Counted from the first letter of the stretch, positions 12,506-26,351 are shown. The stretch is 64,000 bases of DNA from Phylloscopus collybita (GCA_027886175.1 JAJNNQ010000024.1:26949001-27013000), one strand, 5' to 3'. Made by a program: numbers and translations. The notes: generated by a model not told the origin, from the sequence alone.

Positions 12506-12565
12506 TAAAAAAAAAAAAGAAAAAAAGAAAGAAAGAAAACACAAACAAACAACAACAAAACCCCC
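12506..12565. repeat. A-rich simple repeat with (GAAA)n and (CAAA)n
   Basis: A homopolymer of about 12 A passes into GAAA units, then ACAAAC and CAACAA units and a short C run. The minus-strand frame across it (12336-12710) contains a Phe-rich stretch that is simply this repeat translated. Confidence 0.92.
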
Positions 12566-13874
12566 AAACCTTTCTAGTGCTTGAGTGCTTGCGTGAAACA
12601 ATCCTGTATGCTCCCATGCTCAGATAATAATCTGAATGATATTTACTTGCTGCTATTTGAATGCAACGTCTGAGTCCTGTCTGGCTGCTGAGCAGACTTC
12701 TCCCAGACAAGTTTGAAACACATTTGGCAGCTCTTTGCCCATATGGACTCCCTCAGACAGACATGCCTCATGAAAATCACACAACTAGACAGTTGCTCAG
12801 AAATCGACACGTGTTCCCCTCAGACATGAAAGGTACTGGTAGCCTGTGACATCAGCTACTTTAACATAGTCAGATGCCACAAACATGAGTCTAGTATAAA
12901 ACAGCATTTAGTTAGCTCACAACCCTCTCCCAGCAATGAGATGGCACTTCATCACCACAACAAACTAAGCAGAGTATTTTCCTAATGGAAAACTGCTGTC
13001 TCTGCACTGAGCAAAAGGACAGTAGTGAACAAAATAGGGACACAATAGCCCCAGGAACTGTATTTTCATCATGTTAAGCAAACTTTCCTGTCCAGCTATC
13101 CAGGAGCCACTCAATTAGCCACACCCACAGCACCTGAGCTGGGACCCTCCTTAGGTACACCCCCCCACACCCACAGTCAGACCAGATATTCCATTGAGTC
13201 TCATAACATCTCACTCTTTAAAATAGTTTTATCCTGGTGCAATACCTAAATAACAAAATACCTGCTCGAGCTGGTGCATCCGAGGAGGTATCCTGAACAA
13301 AGGAAACCCTGGGCTGTTATACCCTCACAGCCTAAGGGCAGGAAAGCCCAAATCCTTAACTCCTGCCTGTGTGTCCCATCCCCTGGCTGGCACACGAGTA
13401 GGTCATGCCAAGGGTTGGCAGTTCACGGCCTCTTGCCAACCCAGAGCTCGACCTTCGGCTCCCACTGCAGCTGCATCCCGAGATACATCCCTGAATGTAT
13501 TCTTCAGCAATCATTTTCTCTCCTTCTTCCCTTTCACTTGTCTCCCTCCTCCTATTCTCCTTCTGGTGAGGATGCTTTTCCACAGCATGCATCCTCTTCC
13601 CTCTAATAAAATTTGTCTTCTGTCAGCAAGATTAAATGCTTGAAGGGGCTGGTGTCTGTGAAAAACACTCTCCCCTTCACTACATACTCCTCAGGAACTG
13701 GTGCTCTCCAGGACCAACAGACCTTTTGAGTGAGGTTGTGTGGCAGCTTCCTGAAGTGTCTGCAGCAGAAGTCTGGGAGGGCTAAAGCCACAACATCTTC
13801 TAGTCAACCAAACATTACTATCTCTGGCTTCTCTCTCAACATCTGTAATTGTCCCAAGCCAGAATCTCAGGGAA
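12566..13874. other. Non-coding DNA, nothing recognised
   Basis: No gene recognised. Overlapping frames around 13274-13643 on both strands lie in moderately CT-rich DNA and show no homology I know. A short C-rich patch lies near 13157-13172. Confidence 0.5.
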
Positions 13875-13962
13875 CAAAAAAAAACCAAAACAAAACAAAA
13901 AACAAACAAACAAACAAACAAACAAACAAAAAACAAAACAAAAAAAACCAAAAAAAACAAAA

Positions 13963-14007
<45 letters not shown>

Positions 14008-14036
14008 AAAACAACACCACAACACCACCACCACAC
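13875..14036. repeat. (CAAA)n plus A43 compound repeat
   Basis: Begins with irregular CAAAA units, continues as about eight CAAA units (near 13901-13930), then a run of 43 A (13964-14006), and ends in CACCAC units to about 14036. The Lys/Gln/Asn-rich plus-strand frames and Phe-rich minus-strand frames across it are translated repeat, not genes. Confidence 0.96.
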
Positions 14037-14997
14037 CAGAAGTGAAAAGAGTGGTGGTATGAAGTAAGAGAAGGAAAGGGAGCTATGCAAAAATGGGAGT
14101 AAAGGATTGAGAGAGAAGGCAAGAGATTTATTCAGCATTTCCTTGTCTGTCTCTTCCACAAACTGAATCACAGAAGCATGAAAGTAGATGTATTGAATCT
14201 CAAAGGAAATAAAAGAAGTGGAAAATTAACTACTGATGAAAAAAATAGCTGTGTCCAGGGATTCCTGCATATCAACTCTGAGCTCCTTCTTATCAGCTTA
14301 GAATAGAAAAGGCCAGGGGACTGGGGAGGAAAGGTCAAACACTGAAAGAAAACACAGGCAAGGGAAAAATGAGAGCTAACATGGAAATCAAAGCAGAAGA
14401 GCAGGATGGAAAAGAGTTGATCCTGTTTCAGACTGCCCTGGGTGCCATTCCCCCATTTCATCATCATGAATGAATGAAGTTGGTTTAAAACTGAGGCTTA
14501 GGATAGCCACACCGCTTTATGACTTTCTTACCACCACCTCTATTTGGTGGTAAAAACAGTGGGCTGGGATAACCTCAGAGGGCAGCTGCCACAATAAGCA
14601 CCCAGAACACAGCTGGGCTGACTGTGAGCTGCTGCCTGCCACATCCCAGCTGATCCCAACAGCTCCTCCTGAGGGTTACTAATGGCTTGGACAATGTGCA
14701 TGAAACTGGCCAGTGTAATCCTGTCTGGATTCTGGGCTTTGTGTTTTCCTGGATCTTATGCCATTGTTTCCCATTAGTTTTGAATGAATTTTGACCTTAT
14801 TCTCTCCTGGGCCTCCCTATGCATTCTGACTAGAGAGGCCACCTTGGATTTCCAGATGATGGAGGATAAAGAGCTGCCTCCACACATTATGACCTGTCTG
14901 ATCATAAACAGGTCGACTGTCACAGCATTATTGGAAATCACTAAAAAAAAAAAAGATTAGAATAAGTATATCTAGTTATTACTGCACACAGGTAGTC
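14037..14997. other. Non-coding DNA, nothing recognised
   Basis: No gene or repeat family recognised. A short A run lies at about 14943-14954. The 99-codon minus-strand frame at 14168-14467 is unremarkable. Confidence 0.5.
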
Positions 14998-15270
14998 ATT
15001 TACATAGAACCTTGAAGAGTGGCTTCCAGTGGAAGTAAAACTGGTTGCCCAAACATATTCCAAAGAAATGGCTCCCCACAAAAATGCCACCACTGCACAC
15101 CCTGACAATCCACATCAGCGACCAACAACGCGCAAAGCCGTCTCCTTTCTGGAAATCTCCACTGAACCTCAAAGCTTGGCGCCCAAATAGCAAAAGCGAC
15201 CCTCAAATTGCCTTCATGTGGACAGCAACACAACTATTTAGATTGCTCCCTCAAATCAGCATAAGCATAA
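14998..15270. promoter_or_regulatory. Candidate conserved non-coding element
   Basis: Repeat-free block with more surviving CpGs than its surroundings (CAGCGACCAACAACGCGCAA, AGCCGTCTCC, CTTGGCGCCCAAATAGC, AAAGCGACC). The word GGCGCCAAA-type (15179-15187 region) resembles an E2F or CTF/NFI half-site. Open frames exist on both strands (15045-15371 plus; 14996-15233 minus) but none looks protein-like. Conservation and function are inferred. Confidence 0.3.
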
Positions 15271-17957
15271 TGTCAGCAACATTGTGTCTTTCAAAGACTG
15301 AACTTTTGCTCACAGTCAGGGCCAAGAAGGACATGCAGAAAGGTAGGACACGCCTGGGGACTCACTGCTGACATGATTCAGCAGAGTAAATTACAACCTT
15401 TTACAGAAATAGCTAATAGCTTTAAAGACAAGAACAAGATAAAAATATGTGGGGGGTAAGCAGGACAGATGGGTTAACAAACATAATAGGATATGCATAA
15501 TTCTCAGCTACTCAGGAACAGTAATCACAAATCACCACCTGCCCAGTTACTATCAGATGGCAAGTTTGCCTCTTCACAACAAATCTGTTTCCTGTGTATG
15601 CATCACAATCTTGGTGCATTCATTCACTTATAGAGTAAGTTTTTCTACACAGACAATTCAACTTTGTGAGAAGGAACAGGAATTTACACCTTCCTATATA
15701 AGATATTACTTACTAAATTTGACTTGGCCACATGCGAGTAAAGCAGATGAAATCAGGGAGATTTCAGCATATCAGTGCACCTCCCATTTATTTGCAAAAG
15801 CTTACTTTATACAAAGCTCAACTTGGAAACTACAGAACGTGTTTGGAACTGCGCTTCACTCAGGTGGGGACTATTTATAGTATCAGGAGAAAATAAATAT
15901 GGAACCCTACAAACTCATTGGAAATTGCCATCAATGCCACAAAACTTATCAAGAGACACTGCACAGAACATTTTTGAGCAGAATAAAAATTCCACTGGTG
16001 AAGATCCAGGTGAATTTGGGTTAATTTTGACACACACACTTCTGGATAAAAGAGAAGTGAGATGTGGGGACAGATGAGTGAAAGAAATCTCAGAATAAGT
16101 CAGATTTCTTTTTTTAACTGTTGAAATGATAGTGCTATTTTTTAAAACTGTCCAGGCTTAAAAGAAGAAGAATTTTACAAGAAATGAATTAACATCCTTC
16201 CTACAATTAAAAGAAACTTTTCAGTTTTGGATTGAATGAGGCACCACTGGGCAGTGGAACCCACCATTCTCTTTTTCCTTCATCTTACTTTATTTTTTTG
16301 TCCAGTCGTTGAATTGAAAACTCCATTATTCACACAACTCAATCTGAAATAAAGAAAAGAGCAAGCCAGCTGTAGACTCCTTATATTCTGAATTAAAATG
16401 TCAGGATATGGCAGACATGGTAGAATATTCTGTTGTCAGAGAATCACACAGTATATAATCCCCTAATTATAACCAAACGTCTAGCAGCAGTTTCATGCAC
16501 ACATAATATCACTGGATTTCAGGTATCCTCATTCTGAGCTAAACTTCCCACAGAGCATTAAGGGCACATGCAGTGAACAGTAGGTCTGTGAGATGATGGT
16601 TATCTAATTCCTCTGATGAAAAAAAGGAAAACATCTGTCAATGAGAGGGAAACTTGCAACCTTGGGAGTTTTTGTCGTGGGACAGTGACATTTCTGGCTT
16701 GTCTCCAAAGAAAACTTTGGGAGGCAATTCTCGGGAAAAAAAAAAAAAAAAACAAAAAAAAAACCAGAAATAGTAGGGGACTGTTTATTTGTTAAGTAAT
16801 GATGAGACTATGGAGAAAATGGAAGGTGAGCTCAGCAGAGCTGACCTAATTTTCCTCTCCTTTCCCAGGCATCCTGCATTCACAACAGCTGAGGGATGAG
16901 CAGAGAAAGTGGGCACCAACCTAGGGCCTGCATCCTACATGAGACGGGCAAAGGAGGGCCCATCCAACACAGAGGTGCAGGGTTATCACAGCTTTTCAGT
17001 GGCTAATTGTCAGCTATCTTCTCTCACTCTCATCAGGGCTTCTTTCAGCACAGATTTAGCCTGTCCAAGCAGCCAGCTGATCAGCACTGATGTTTAAACC
17101 CGTGCTGGCCAGAGGGATAAGGGAGACGCTCTTCAGACTTCCTTGCTCACCAGCCAGCCTTAGAAATTTCTTGTTATCCTTGCCCATGAGCCTGAGCCCA
17201 CCAAAATGAAGAAAGTGGAAGTTATTTTCTGCTGTTGTTTTGAATGTGAAGTAGAGCAGAGCTGGGATTTCACTCTCAGGGCACTACAGGGTCACAGGCT
17301 GTGCATAGACAGCACAATTGCTTATCTCTCCCCAAGGCACTGCACACAAGGAAGAAAAGAAACACACAGCACTAGCCAGGGTTCATTGCTCTTGGCAAGC
17401 TGCAGCAGCATCCCAGGGGTGAGCAGCTTCCCAAGCCAGCCCAGTCAGAAACACCAGCTCAGAGGTGAAGCACCATGCTGCTTTGGCACACGAGCAAGAC
17501 AGCCCGGAGTTTGGCAGGTTTGGATCAACAACATTCAACTGCAGGGCTAATAACCTTTTGGCACAGGGTGCCAAGGCCTGTGGGGAGGCTCCATTGCAGG
17601 CACACTATCATTTTTTGTGCCATTTTCCACCATGAGTGGAAAGTGTTCTGCTATAGAGTAAGAGCTCAGGACATTCTCCTGGATACTTCAGTTATTTTGT
17701 GCCAATCATGTTCTACATCCCCACAGCTGCTGGAGAGAGCAAGAGCACAACAAGACCTGCTAGCCCCCAGAGTGCCTTTTAGCCTGGTGCTCCAGTGTTG
17801 CCTGGGCATCAACTTACAGTAGGGTAAAAAGGAAAAATGACACTTGCGAAGATTCTCATTGAATTCCACCTGCTTCCCATTAATAGGTGGGAGAGGAAAA
17901 TCTGCACTACAGAGAAGTCAAAGATAAGATGTGATGCCTGACAACTTCAACAGCTCG
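15271..17957. other. Non-coding DNA with one A-rich run
   Basis: No gene recognised. (A)n/CAAA run at about 16736-16764. The 143-codon plus-strand frame at 15449-15880 has no signal peptide, domain or codon bias that would support it. CTG/GCA-rich patches near 17400 give short frames on both strands. Confidence 0.5.
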
Positions 17958-17999
17958 GTAGCACTCTAACATCCCTCTGTAGCACTCTATCATCCCTTG
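17958..17999. repeat. 21-base tandem duplication
   Basis: Two adjacent copies of a 21-base unit built on GTAGCACTCTAACATCCCTC; the second copy differs at a few bases (GTAGCACTCTATCATCCCTT). A local duplication with no evident function. Confidence 0.85.
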
Positions 18000-20913
18000 A
18001 TGAAGGGGTAAGCATGCAATTTGGTACTATCAGACCCCTTTTTTGGATGGCTTCCTTGAACACCAAGCATGATTTTTAGGTAAGGGAGGCAGGTGAATTC
18101 TTACTTTACAAAATCCCCAAGGACTGCAATTCTCACCTCTGATGGCCAAACTGACCTGCTCCAGAATATCTCATCAGAATACCTGGTGAGAATAAAAACA
18201 ACCAGGACATTTATGTCTGCATTCCCCGTGAACCGCCCACAAAAGTCACTGACTCAATGAAACACTGACCCTCTGAAAGACAATCACAGATCATTGAAAA
18301 AGTGACTTTACTCACTGTTTCCACAAGGGTTTTGCCTTAGCCCTGCCCTCAGGTGAAGCTCCACTCAAGAAACCCTACAGAGCTGCTCCTGTCACCATTG
18401 TGCACCTCAGACAAGGGCTCAGCTGACTCCTGCGTGCTCTCAGAAAGCAAACCTCCTTCCCTTTCCCTGCAGCCAAGCACTACATCTCACCCCCACCCCC
18501 ATCACTGCCAGTGGGCTTGACGGGAGGGCTACATCTTCCTGCCCTCAGATAGCTGCTCTTGGGAGAGAAGGAAGCTCACCCAGATGGATTTCAGCAGTTC
18601 CATGAGTATTTTATGGTCTTTTACTGATTTACAGCCAGTTCAGCATTCTTGTAAATGGCTATAAATTGGATTGAAGTCATAAATCATAACCAGAGAAAAG
18701 AGAGACACAGTCTCTGAGTCCCAGCTCAGGCTAAACCAGCCTCTATGAATATATGGAAGAAACCTGCTCCCTCAATCAATACACACAGCTCAGGCTACAG
18801 CAATGGTCCACAGGGTGCAAGCCTATTCCTCTTCCACAGGGCTCTAAGAGCTGTTACACACTGCACGTGGGTGAGGCACTGAGAATGCCTCCCTCCCAAG
18901 GCCTGCCAAAGCCAGCTGTAGCACAGGGGCTGTCCCCACCACCTCAGGCTCTGCACACTGCCTGCCCTTGGCTGTACTCAAATGTGTGTGTAAGTGCACA
19001 CATACACAGACCCTGTCAGCAGGGAGGCAGACCAGCACCATTCACACCAGACCCAAAATTTCTTTGTAGAGATCAGCAAGGAGAGATTCCCACCTCACAC
19101 ACTACCTTTCCCAGGTGATTGCCTTCTTTCTCCACTGAGACTGGCAGGAAGTTGCAGGTTGTTACTCTTCTGAAACACCTGATTTAGTCCACATGGAGCA
19201 CTGAGAGCTGAAATGCCTTACTTCCACTCCACAAGCCTAGTACTGAAAACCTGGGGATTTGTTATCTTTCTCTTTTGTTTCTCAAGGTCATTTTTAGAAT
19301 CTAGGCTCTAAGCATTTCTGAAAGCATCTGACACAGCTGTCTAGCTGCAAGCTAGACTCTTCTTACTTCTGTAGATGGCTGCAACCCAGGAGCTGGTTCT
19401 TTCCACCTCCTCAACAAAACAGCTACTGCCCAAAGACAGTAGGCACCAGCTCACTCCCCTACTCACCCTTGCAGTTCACCACAGCCTTTCCTAAAGACAC
19501 CGAAATCCAGGAACACCAAGTGGCTGCCATTACCAGGGTTTTTAAAGTCCTGAGGGCTGCCAGGCAAATTTGTTTGGCCCTTGCTTTCTAGGCAGAGCAC
19601 CTAATGAAGATAAGCCTAAATGTCTCCCCTTGAAAGCTTAAAGGGCTCCTGCTGCTGCTAGCACAGTAGGAAGAAGTCCTATCAGACTTAGTATCAAAGA
19701 GTTTTGCCTGTTTAAAAGAAACCTGAAAAGATACCACAAAGGTCTGTCCAGTACTACCTGCATAGGCATCACAACCTCAGCATTGTGACCCTGCAAAGAA
19801 TTGTGTCATTCCCTAGCTGGCAACCTAGGATACACACCCTATTCTTACAGCCTGTGACCCTTCTCATGTCTATTTGGTTCAGACTTGCTTATGTTTATTT
19901 ATTATTTAGACAGATGGTTTAGTTTGGTCTTATACATGCATCTGTTGAAATTAAATTATGTGCATTGCTCTCTCTATTTCTTTTTTTTTTTTTTTTAATA
20001 CAAGCCACTGCCTAATTGCCAACATGAAGGGAAAATGACCTCAGTGTAGAGTTCCCTGAAAAACTGAACCACTGATGATGATGTCATTTTCTAATGGCCT
20101 CAAAGAGGAGGTGAACTGCTTGCTTATTCATCTTTTCATTAATTAATCATTTTTCTGCTACTTTGTGATCTCCCTTCTATCTGCTTCTTTTCCCTCCCTG
20201 TCTTATTTTACTTGTGTGTGCATCACTGTTGCTGTGATGACACCTCAAAGCTAGACACCTAGAAAGGGACCAGCTTCTTACCTTGCTCAGCACAACACAA
20301 AACACAAAAATATTCCTGTTTACACATGGGCAAGGATGACTTTTTCTGGAGTCGTTTTGAGTTTTATTCCAGGAGCTTTCAGCAGATAATCCAGGTACTT
20401 CTTTAAGGGGTCTGTCAAACGTGTCTAAAAGTAAATCCCAAACTGATAAGTCAGAGTCTCTTTAGAGGACTTGCGTCTCTTTGGGAGGTGGCATCTCTTT
20501 TGCTCTTTGGGAGCAAAATTTAAAATAATTTTTTAAAAGAAAGGCTGAGGAACAAAAATCATAAACCCTTGCTTTGGAGAGAAAAACCACAATTGTTTTG
20601 GTGTAGTAAATAATGCCATGATTAATAGCAAAAGTAATAATAATAATTGACCTGTAGTTGCTTGCCAAGACTTTAAAAAAAAAAATCATAGCAACTTGAA
20701 CATTTGCATCAGCATCAGATTCTTGGAAAAACGTGTTTTTTAGGCTGCATCTAGTTTGTAATGTATCAAGGTAAAATATTGCCGGCACAAAATGGTTGAG
20801 AGCATTTCAGGAAATTACGAAAGGAATTAAATTGTGTACTTACCCTTACTGATTACTCTTATTTTCCATTAGACACTTACCTTCATGTCATGATTTTTTT
20901 CTTTTTCTCTTTC
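18000..20913. other. Non-coding DNA; two weak conserved-looking patches
   Basis: No gene recognised. The patch at about 18595-18700 (GTAAATGGCTATAAATTGGA, AAGTCATAAATCATAACC) and the patch at about 20590-20740 (GCCATGATTAATAGC, then TAATAATAATAATTGACCTG) have an enhancer-like AT-rich texture without being simple repeats, but the evidence is weak. A T run lies at about 19981-19996. Confidence 0.4.
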
Positions 20914-21027
20914 TTTTTTTTTTTTTTTTTTTTTTTGTGTGTGCTTTTTTTGTTTTGTTTTGGTGTGGGTTTTTTTTTGTTGTTGTTGTTGTTTTTTGGT
21001 GGGTTTTTTGTTTGTTTGTTTGTTTTT
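20914..21027. repeat. T23 plus (GTTT)n / (GTT)n compound repeat
   Basis: A run of 23 T (20914-20936) is followed by GTTTT, GTT and GTTTG units to about 21027. It is the same composition as the 13.9 kb repeat in opposite orientation. Phe-rich frames over it are artefacts. Confidence 0.95.
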
Positions 21028-24000
21028 TCTTTTTGGCTTTCATTTTTATTCTTTTCATTCCTTTTCATTCTACATTGAAGGTCTGGTCATCTAATGACAT
21101 ACCTGTATGCTGCACTGTGATAAGGGCAGAGATAAAACAAACAAGCTAACCCAGAACTGATGGCATCAGCACAGTACAGGTCAGTGTTCCAATGGCCCTG
21201 TCATGCAGCAGGGATCTGTGACTTGGATATGCATCCCATGGACACACTAAAGCACCTTTGAATGAGTTTAGAGCTTCTGTATCAAGAAGCATGGGAAACA
21301 AGATGTGTTCTGTGGTTCAGGGCCTGGGTACAATCAAAACAGCTTGCTTGACTGCCTGGAGCAGCAGTGTTCAACTTATCCTAATTCCTCCCACCGCAGC
21401 CCAGATTTAGCTTTTTAGATGTCTCCACATGGCTCTCAGCCTTTTCTTAATAGGACAATAACAAAATTGAGTTTGGCTAATAGCTGGAGACTCTTCTGGC
21501 ACCCACACAGCCTGGCACAGAGCCACCAGCTTGTGCTGCCATCACCGCTGGTTCTGCTTTCAGGACTGGGGGGCAGGAGGCACATCACCAGCACACACAC
21601 ACCCAAGCATGCACAGCCAGACACTGCCCACATGGTCATGTAATTTGCAGGAATAAGGCAATGGATCTCAGAGGTACAATCCAGCTTCAGTAGCTCTGAA
21701 GGCTAAGACACTTTGCCGTGGATTGTTTGCCAAAATGATGCCAGCAGATAAATCCAAAACATTACAGATCAAGAAAATTGTATTTTGTGTTATGTGCTTT
21801 TTTTCAATGATGTTCTAATCCAGGAACTTCTAAGGGGATGCTATTTTAATACCACTAGTGCTATTATTAAAAATATTAATAACAACAATATTAGCAACAG
21901 TTAATAGCCAAAGGAATAGCAAATGCAGGGCAAAGGTGTTTCAGGTTCTTTTGGACTTCATTTGCTGAGCAAGGGAAGATAGGATTAACAAAATCCACAA
22001 GGTGACACCAAATCATTAGGGTCAACCAAAGTAAAGGGACTCAAAATATTCAGATGTGATAGTAGTTTCTCCATAAATCTCCCAGCTAGGATGTCACCCT
22101 CAGGCTGAATAGACTCTTGCAATGAAATAGTTGCCCTTCACTGGGTACTGCTGATTCTTTCCTGTCAAAGAAGATTTATTCATGGGAAATAATTAAAAAA
22201 CAATTCAGAACTTTCTTCTTGTTTGAATGGATTATATTACATTAATTAGTGGAGGGTGGGTTTTAGATTTTTTTTTCTTTGTCCCCAAGGACAAGAGACA
22301 TTTGTGCTTACCACAAGGTCTTCCTTTGCCCCAGACCTGTTCTTGCTACTTTAAATGATATACATTTTCCACCACGCTGTAATAGAACTAAGTGTGGCAT
22401 AATTTTTGGAAACAAAATGTCTACCTCCCTCTTATTCTCTCACACATATGGCATCTCAAAACACAGCAACAGACTATAAATTCACACCAAGGTTATGGAG
22501 ACTTTCATCAGAGAGGAAGGAAAAGTTGGCTATTTTTTGATGGCCATTCTCTGTGAACTGTGAAGAAAACAACCGCTGCCATCATCAGATTCAGTCATAA
22601 AAAGAGTGATATTAGAAAAGTGGTTTCTAGTATGAGAGCTTGCTCCCAGCAAAGCACAGTCTCGTGCTTTTGTGTTTGCATTGCGTGGCAGCCTTCCTTT
22701 GGCAAAGGTTCCTTTAAGTCAGCAGATACTCTGGCTCTGGTTTCTTGAGATCTCCAAACAATAATGTCTTGTGTCTTTTGGATCCAGCCACAGTGTTATG
22801 TGTCAAATCCAACCTTGGTCTTGGTTCTCTGTTCTTGCTGCTCACTGACACCTGCAGAGCTGGCTGGAGGGAGACACAGCTGCATGGAAGGAGACATCCG
22901 ATTCCTTTGACCCCGATGCTTCCTCTGAGTGCCTCAAAGCCCAAGTTTCCAGCTTCTGCCCTTCAGCCCCTCTGTTCCCCTCTGTTTTGGTGCCTGTAAA
23001 GGAGAGAGGACAGCTGTAGTTATTTCAGGGCATTAAAAATATCAATATAAATGGTGCACAGCAAAAAGTTAGGATCAGAAATTTCAAATGTGTAAAAGTG
23101 CTATTGCCCTGGCACTTGCATGATCTTTATAGCAATCTGGTAAGAGAGAGAGAGGTTTCAGAGCAGCACCAGTGCCTTTAAACTTCCTCTCCACTGCAAA
23201 ACTCAGGCAGTGCAGAGCACAGTGCAACACCAGTCAGGGTTTCCCTGGGCAGGCAGCAAGTCTGAAGAGCAGCACCCATTTAGCATTGTGGGACTGCTGG
23301 ACCTGAGGCAGGGTCTGGTGGGGGACCTGACTAAGTATTTGTGCTGCCATGCTGCTCCCTGTACTGGGGAAGGAGTAGGCAATGAAGGTCACCACCCTGC
23401 CCAGCACTCCCAAGGAGTCAGGCTCTGGTTTTCCAATGAAAACCTTCTTTGCCTGGCAAGAGCAGGGGGGGAACGGAGCTGAGATTCATGTCTGCCAGCC
23501 CTGTGCTTTGCAGTCCTTTTTTTAATTGGGGTAAATAGAATCAGAATGACAAGTGCAGAGTGATGGCTTCGATGTGCTATTTGTCTAGTGAGGAATTTGT
23601 GAAATATGTGTTTTTCTGTAGAGAGTGCATGGCTGTAAAGAAGGGCCAGAGTCAGCACAACCTCAGAGCGATGGAGAATAAAGCATTCTAGTTTTGTGGC
23701 CATTGATCTGATGACACTGTGGGTAATGGATGGACAAGGTTAGTCTCAGAATGTCTGATTTTTCTGAAATCGTTGCTGGAGTCAGACTTAAGGTTGCTTC
23801 ACCGTGCAATTCTGTATTTACCGTTATTAGAGATCCTCATATCTTCAGACTCGCTTTGAATTTCCCATGCTTTTAGTGACTGATGGGTTTGGAAGTTTTT
23901 TTAGAGAAGCATATAATTCTGCAAAGATATTTTTATGTGATCATTTTTTGTTTACCTGAATTCTATTAATCTTCCCCTGCAGTCTGAGATCCATGTTCTT

Positions 24001-25689
24001 ATACAGAATTTCATTTTGTAGTTAATTTTTTTGCAGGATAGATCTTCTGGGGTTTTTTGGCTTTTTTTTTTTTTAATTTCTTTTGAAAGAAGACTTAAAT
24101 TCTTTAAGGTAAGAAGAGAAACCTGATTAATTAATCAAACTGAAGTAGACAGGTTTCAGACATGTTTGGGGCTATACTACAAGTACAGCTATTCTTGGGG
24201 AAATGCCTCCATAGACAGGGAATTGTATATTTTGTTGTGAGGTGCTGCACACTGTCCTCCATTAAAGGAACCTTCAAAGAAAGAGCTGTGGCAGAAGAAA
24301 AGCAGGAGCATGGCAACCAAACTGATGCTCACAAAAAGAAACCTTTCAGAGCACTCGTGCATTTCCATGAGGGGCACTGAGGGGCATCAGCCCTGACTGT
24401 TAAGTCCACATGTAGCTTTGAAGTCCCTGTGGATGCCTTTGCTATGTAATTCCCAGATAACCATATCGTTAAAACACTCCCAGTTGCAACCCGCCAGAAG
24501 ATGGTGTCCTATCCTATCAGACACAGGTCTCAGCACACTGATCCAGGCATTCATGACTGATTATTGCAGCTAATATCTAGTGAAGAACGCAGGCATCCTG
24601 GAAAGGCTCCAGCTGAGAAAACACAGTCTCTGGTCTCCCTGGCAACACCGATTACTGAGAGAACATCACCCGACTGCTCCCTCATTTGTACTGGCCACCA
24701 GTGAAGACAGAGTCACCTTCAAGGTCTCTGCCCCAATACTCCATGCCTGCCACGGGTTTTGTCTGAGTTGCTGAAGAAATTCACCTTTCTGCATAACCCC
24801 ACTGTTACTTTGCCTTACAGGAACAAGCATATGGTTGACTTCAAGGGTAGAGTCTGTGCTGGAGACAGGATTTCCCAGTGCTTGGGATCACTGCATTACT
24901 CCCAGGGACAGTGAGAACCCTGGTAGTAGTTCCTGCCCTCTCCACGAAGAACTCAGTTCCCCAACATAATCTTCTATCAATAAGTTCACACACAGAAGTC
25001 AAAACAAAATAATCACCCTATGAACTACTCCATGCCTTTCTTTTACAGGGAAGAGTATGAAAAGACATAAAACTTGTTTCTTTGGTTTCTATTTTCCAAT
25101 GCTTGGGTCACTCTCAGATGGTGTGTCTCTGGAACTGCCCATACTAACAAGAAAGCTGTTGTGGTCAGAAGTGTTATGTGGTATCTGGCCCACTAACTCA
25201 CCTAGGGAGATTCCTATATGCCTTGTAAAAGATTCCCATGCAAGCAAGGATACCTCTGCACAGCTCTGCCTGGGGTTGTGAAACCATACTCCCAAATCAG
25301 CTCTTTGCTAAGCTGCCTTAAATCTGTTAGCAGGTGCTGAGGAACGACCCACAAATCTTCTTTCAAATTTTTAATTCATTCCTTTCTGCTGAGTTCACTC
25401 CCCTTTTTTGCTGTGTTTCCGTGAACAATCTCACAAATCAGTTTACTGGCAGGGATGTTTGTAGACATGGCAATTTTAAGTCGGTGTTGCATACTATTTG
25501 CAGAAAGTACACTTTGAATATGCTATTACAGGTCTTTTCTCTGTCTCCATTAAAAAAGCATTTCCACTAGAAGAATGAAACTCAAAACACAGGCTCTTGT
25601 TTGCACCCCAAGTCCCTTAGTAGCTGAAAGGAGAAAGCTGAGAGTAAGCAAAACTGTTCCATGTCCTTTCTTAAGCATAGTTCTGGTTA
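21028..25689. other. Non-coding DNA, nothing recognised
   Basis: Nearly 4.7 kb with no supported gene or repeat. Short CA-rich stretch at about 21590-21602 and a T run at about 24062-24074. AT-rich TAAT-containing DNA at about 22185-22260 and 23930-24140. All frames are about 104 codons or shorter with none recognisable. Confidence 0.5.
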
Positions 25690-25812
25690 TAGGAGCAGCT
25701 GTACTGGTTCAGATGACCAGTCTATGGTCCATGTACCATAGAGTACTGTCTCCTGCAGCCACCATGAGAAGAAACTCAAGGAAATGTGATAATGGAGCAA
25801 CTACTCTTCCAA
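25690..25812. mobile_element. Old amniote-type repeat fragment
   Basis: The run AGCTGTACTGGTTCAGATGA, GACCAGTCTATGGTCCATGT and GAGTACTGTCTCCTGCAGCC follows the order of a common old amniote retroposon tail (GGTTCAGAC, then TGGTCCATCTAG, then CAGTATCCTGTCTC in less diverged copies known from turtles and crocodilians). AATGGAGCAACTACTCT downstream may extend it. It is highly diverged and non-coding. The family name is uncertain. Confidence 0.5.
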
Positions 25813-26351
25813 GTACAAGTATGTCACAGTATAAACCCTTTAGGGACTTTGCTGTTGCTACCAATATGACAGGAATGCATTCAAACATTCAGGTAAGGGG
25901 GACACTGTGAGGGATCAGACAGACAGGTTGATCAATCAGTTGATCTTTTAAGTCAAGCAATACACTTGTGCTTTTAACATAGAGTGATTTTCATGGAGAA
26001 TATCAAATATTCTTGTGTGGCTCTCAAAAATAAGCTATTTTGAACCCACCTCAAAATACTTTTGATGGATAACTCTGAACAAATATAAAAATGATCACAA
26101 ATTATCAGACCTTCTGACACGAACATGAGCAAACTCGGACCTCGGTGGAAGATAGCATCTGATGGAGCCAGGCAGGTTAAAATGGAAGCTATGCTTTTTA
26201 TGAAAGAGCAAAGGTGATTAGCCAGAGCAAGAAACTCCCACATGAAGGAGAGGATTAGTCATGTTTGAATGTCTTGAGATCAACAACTGACCTCATGCAA
26301 AGCGTTTCTCCTTAGCTAAATACCTACTATGCTTTAGTCAATGACAGATTA

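Noticed and set aside
13691..14171. Phe-rich minus and Lys-rich plus frames
   Set aside because: They are translations of the (CAAA)n and A43 repeat.
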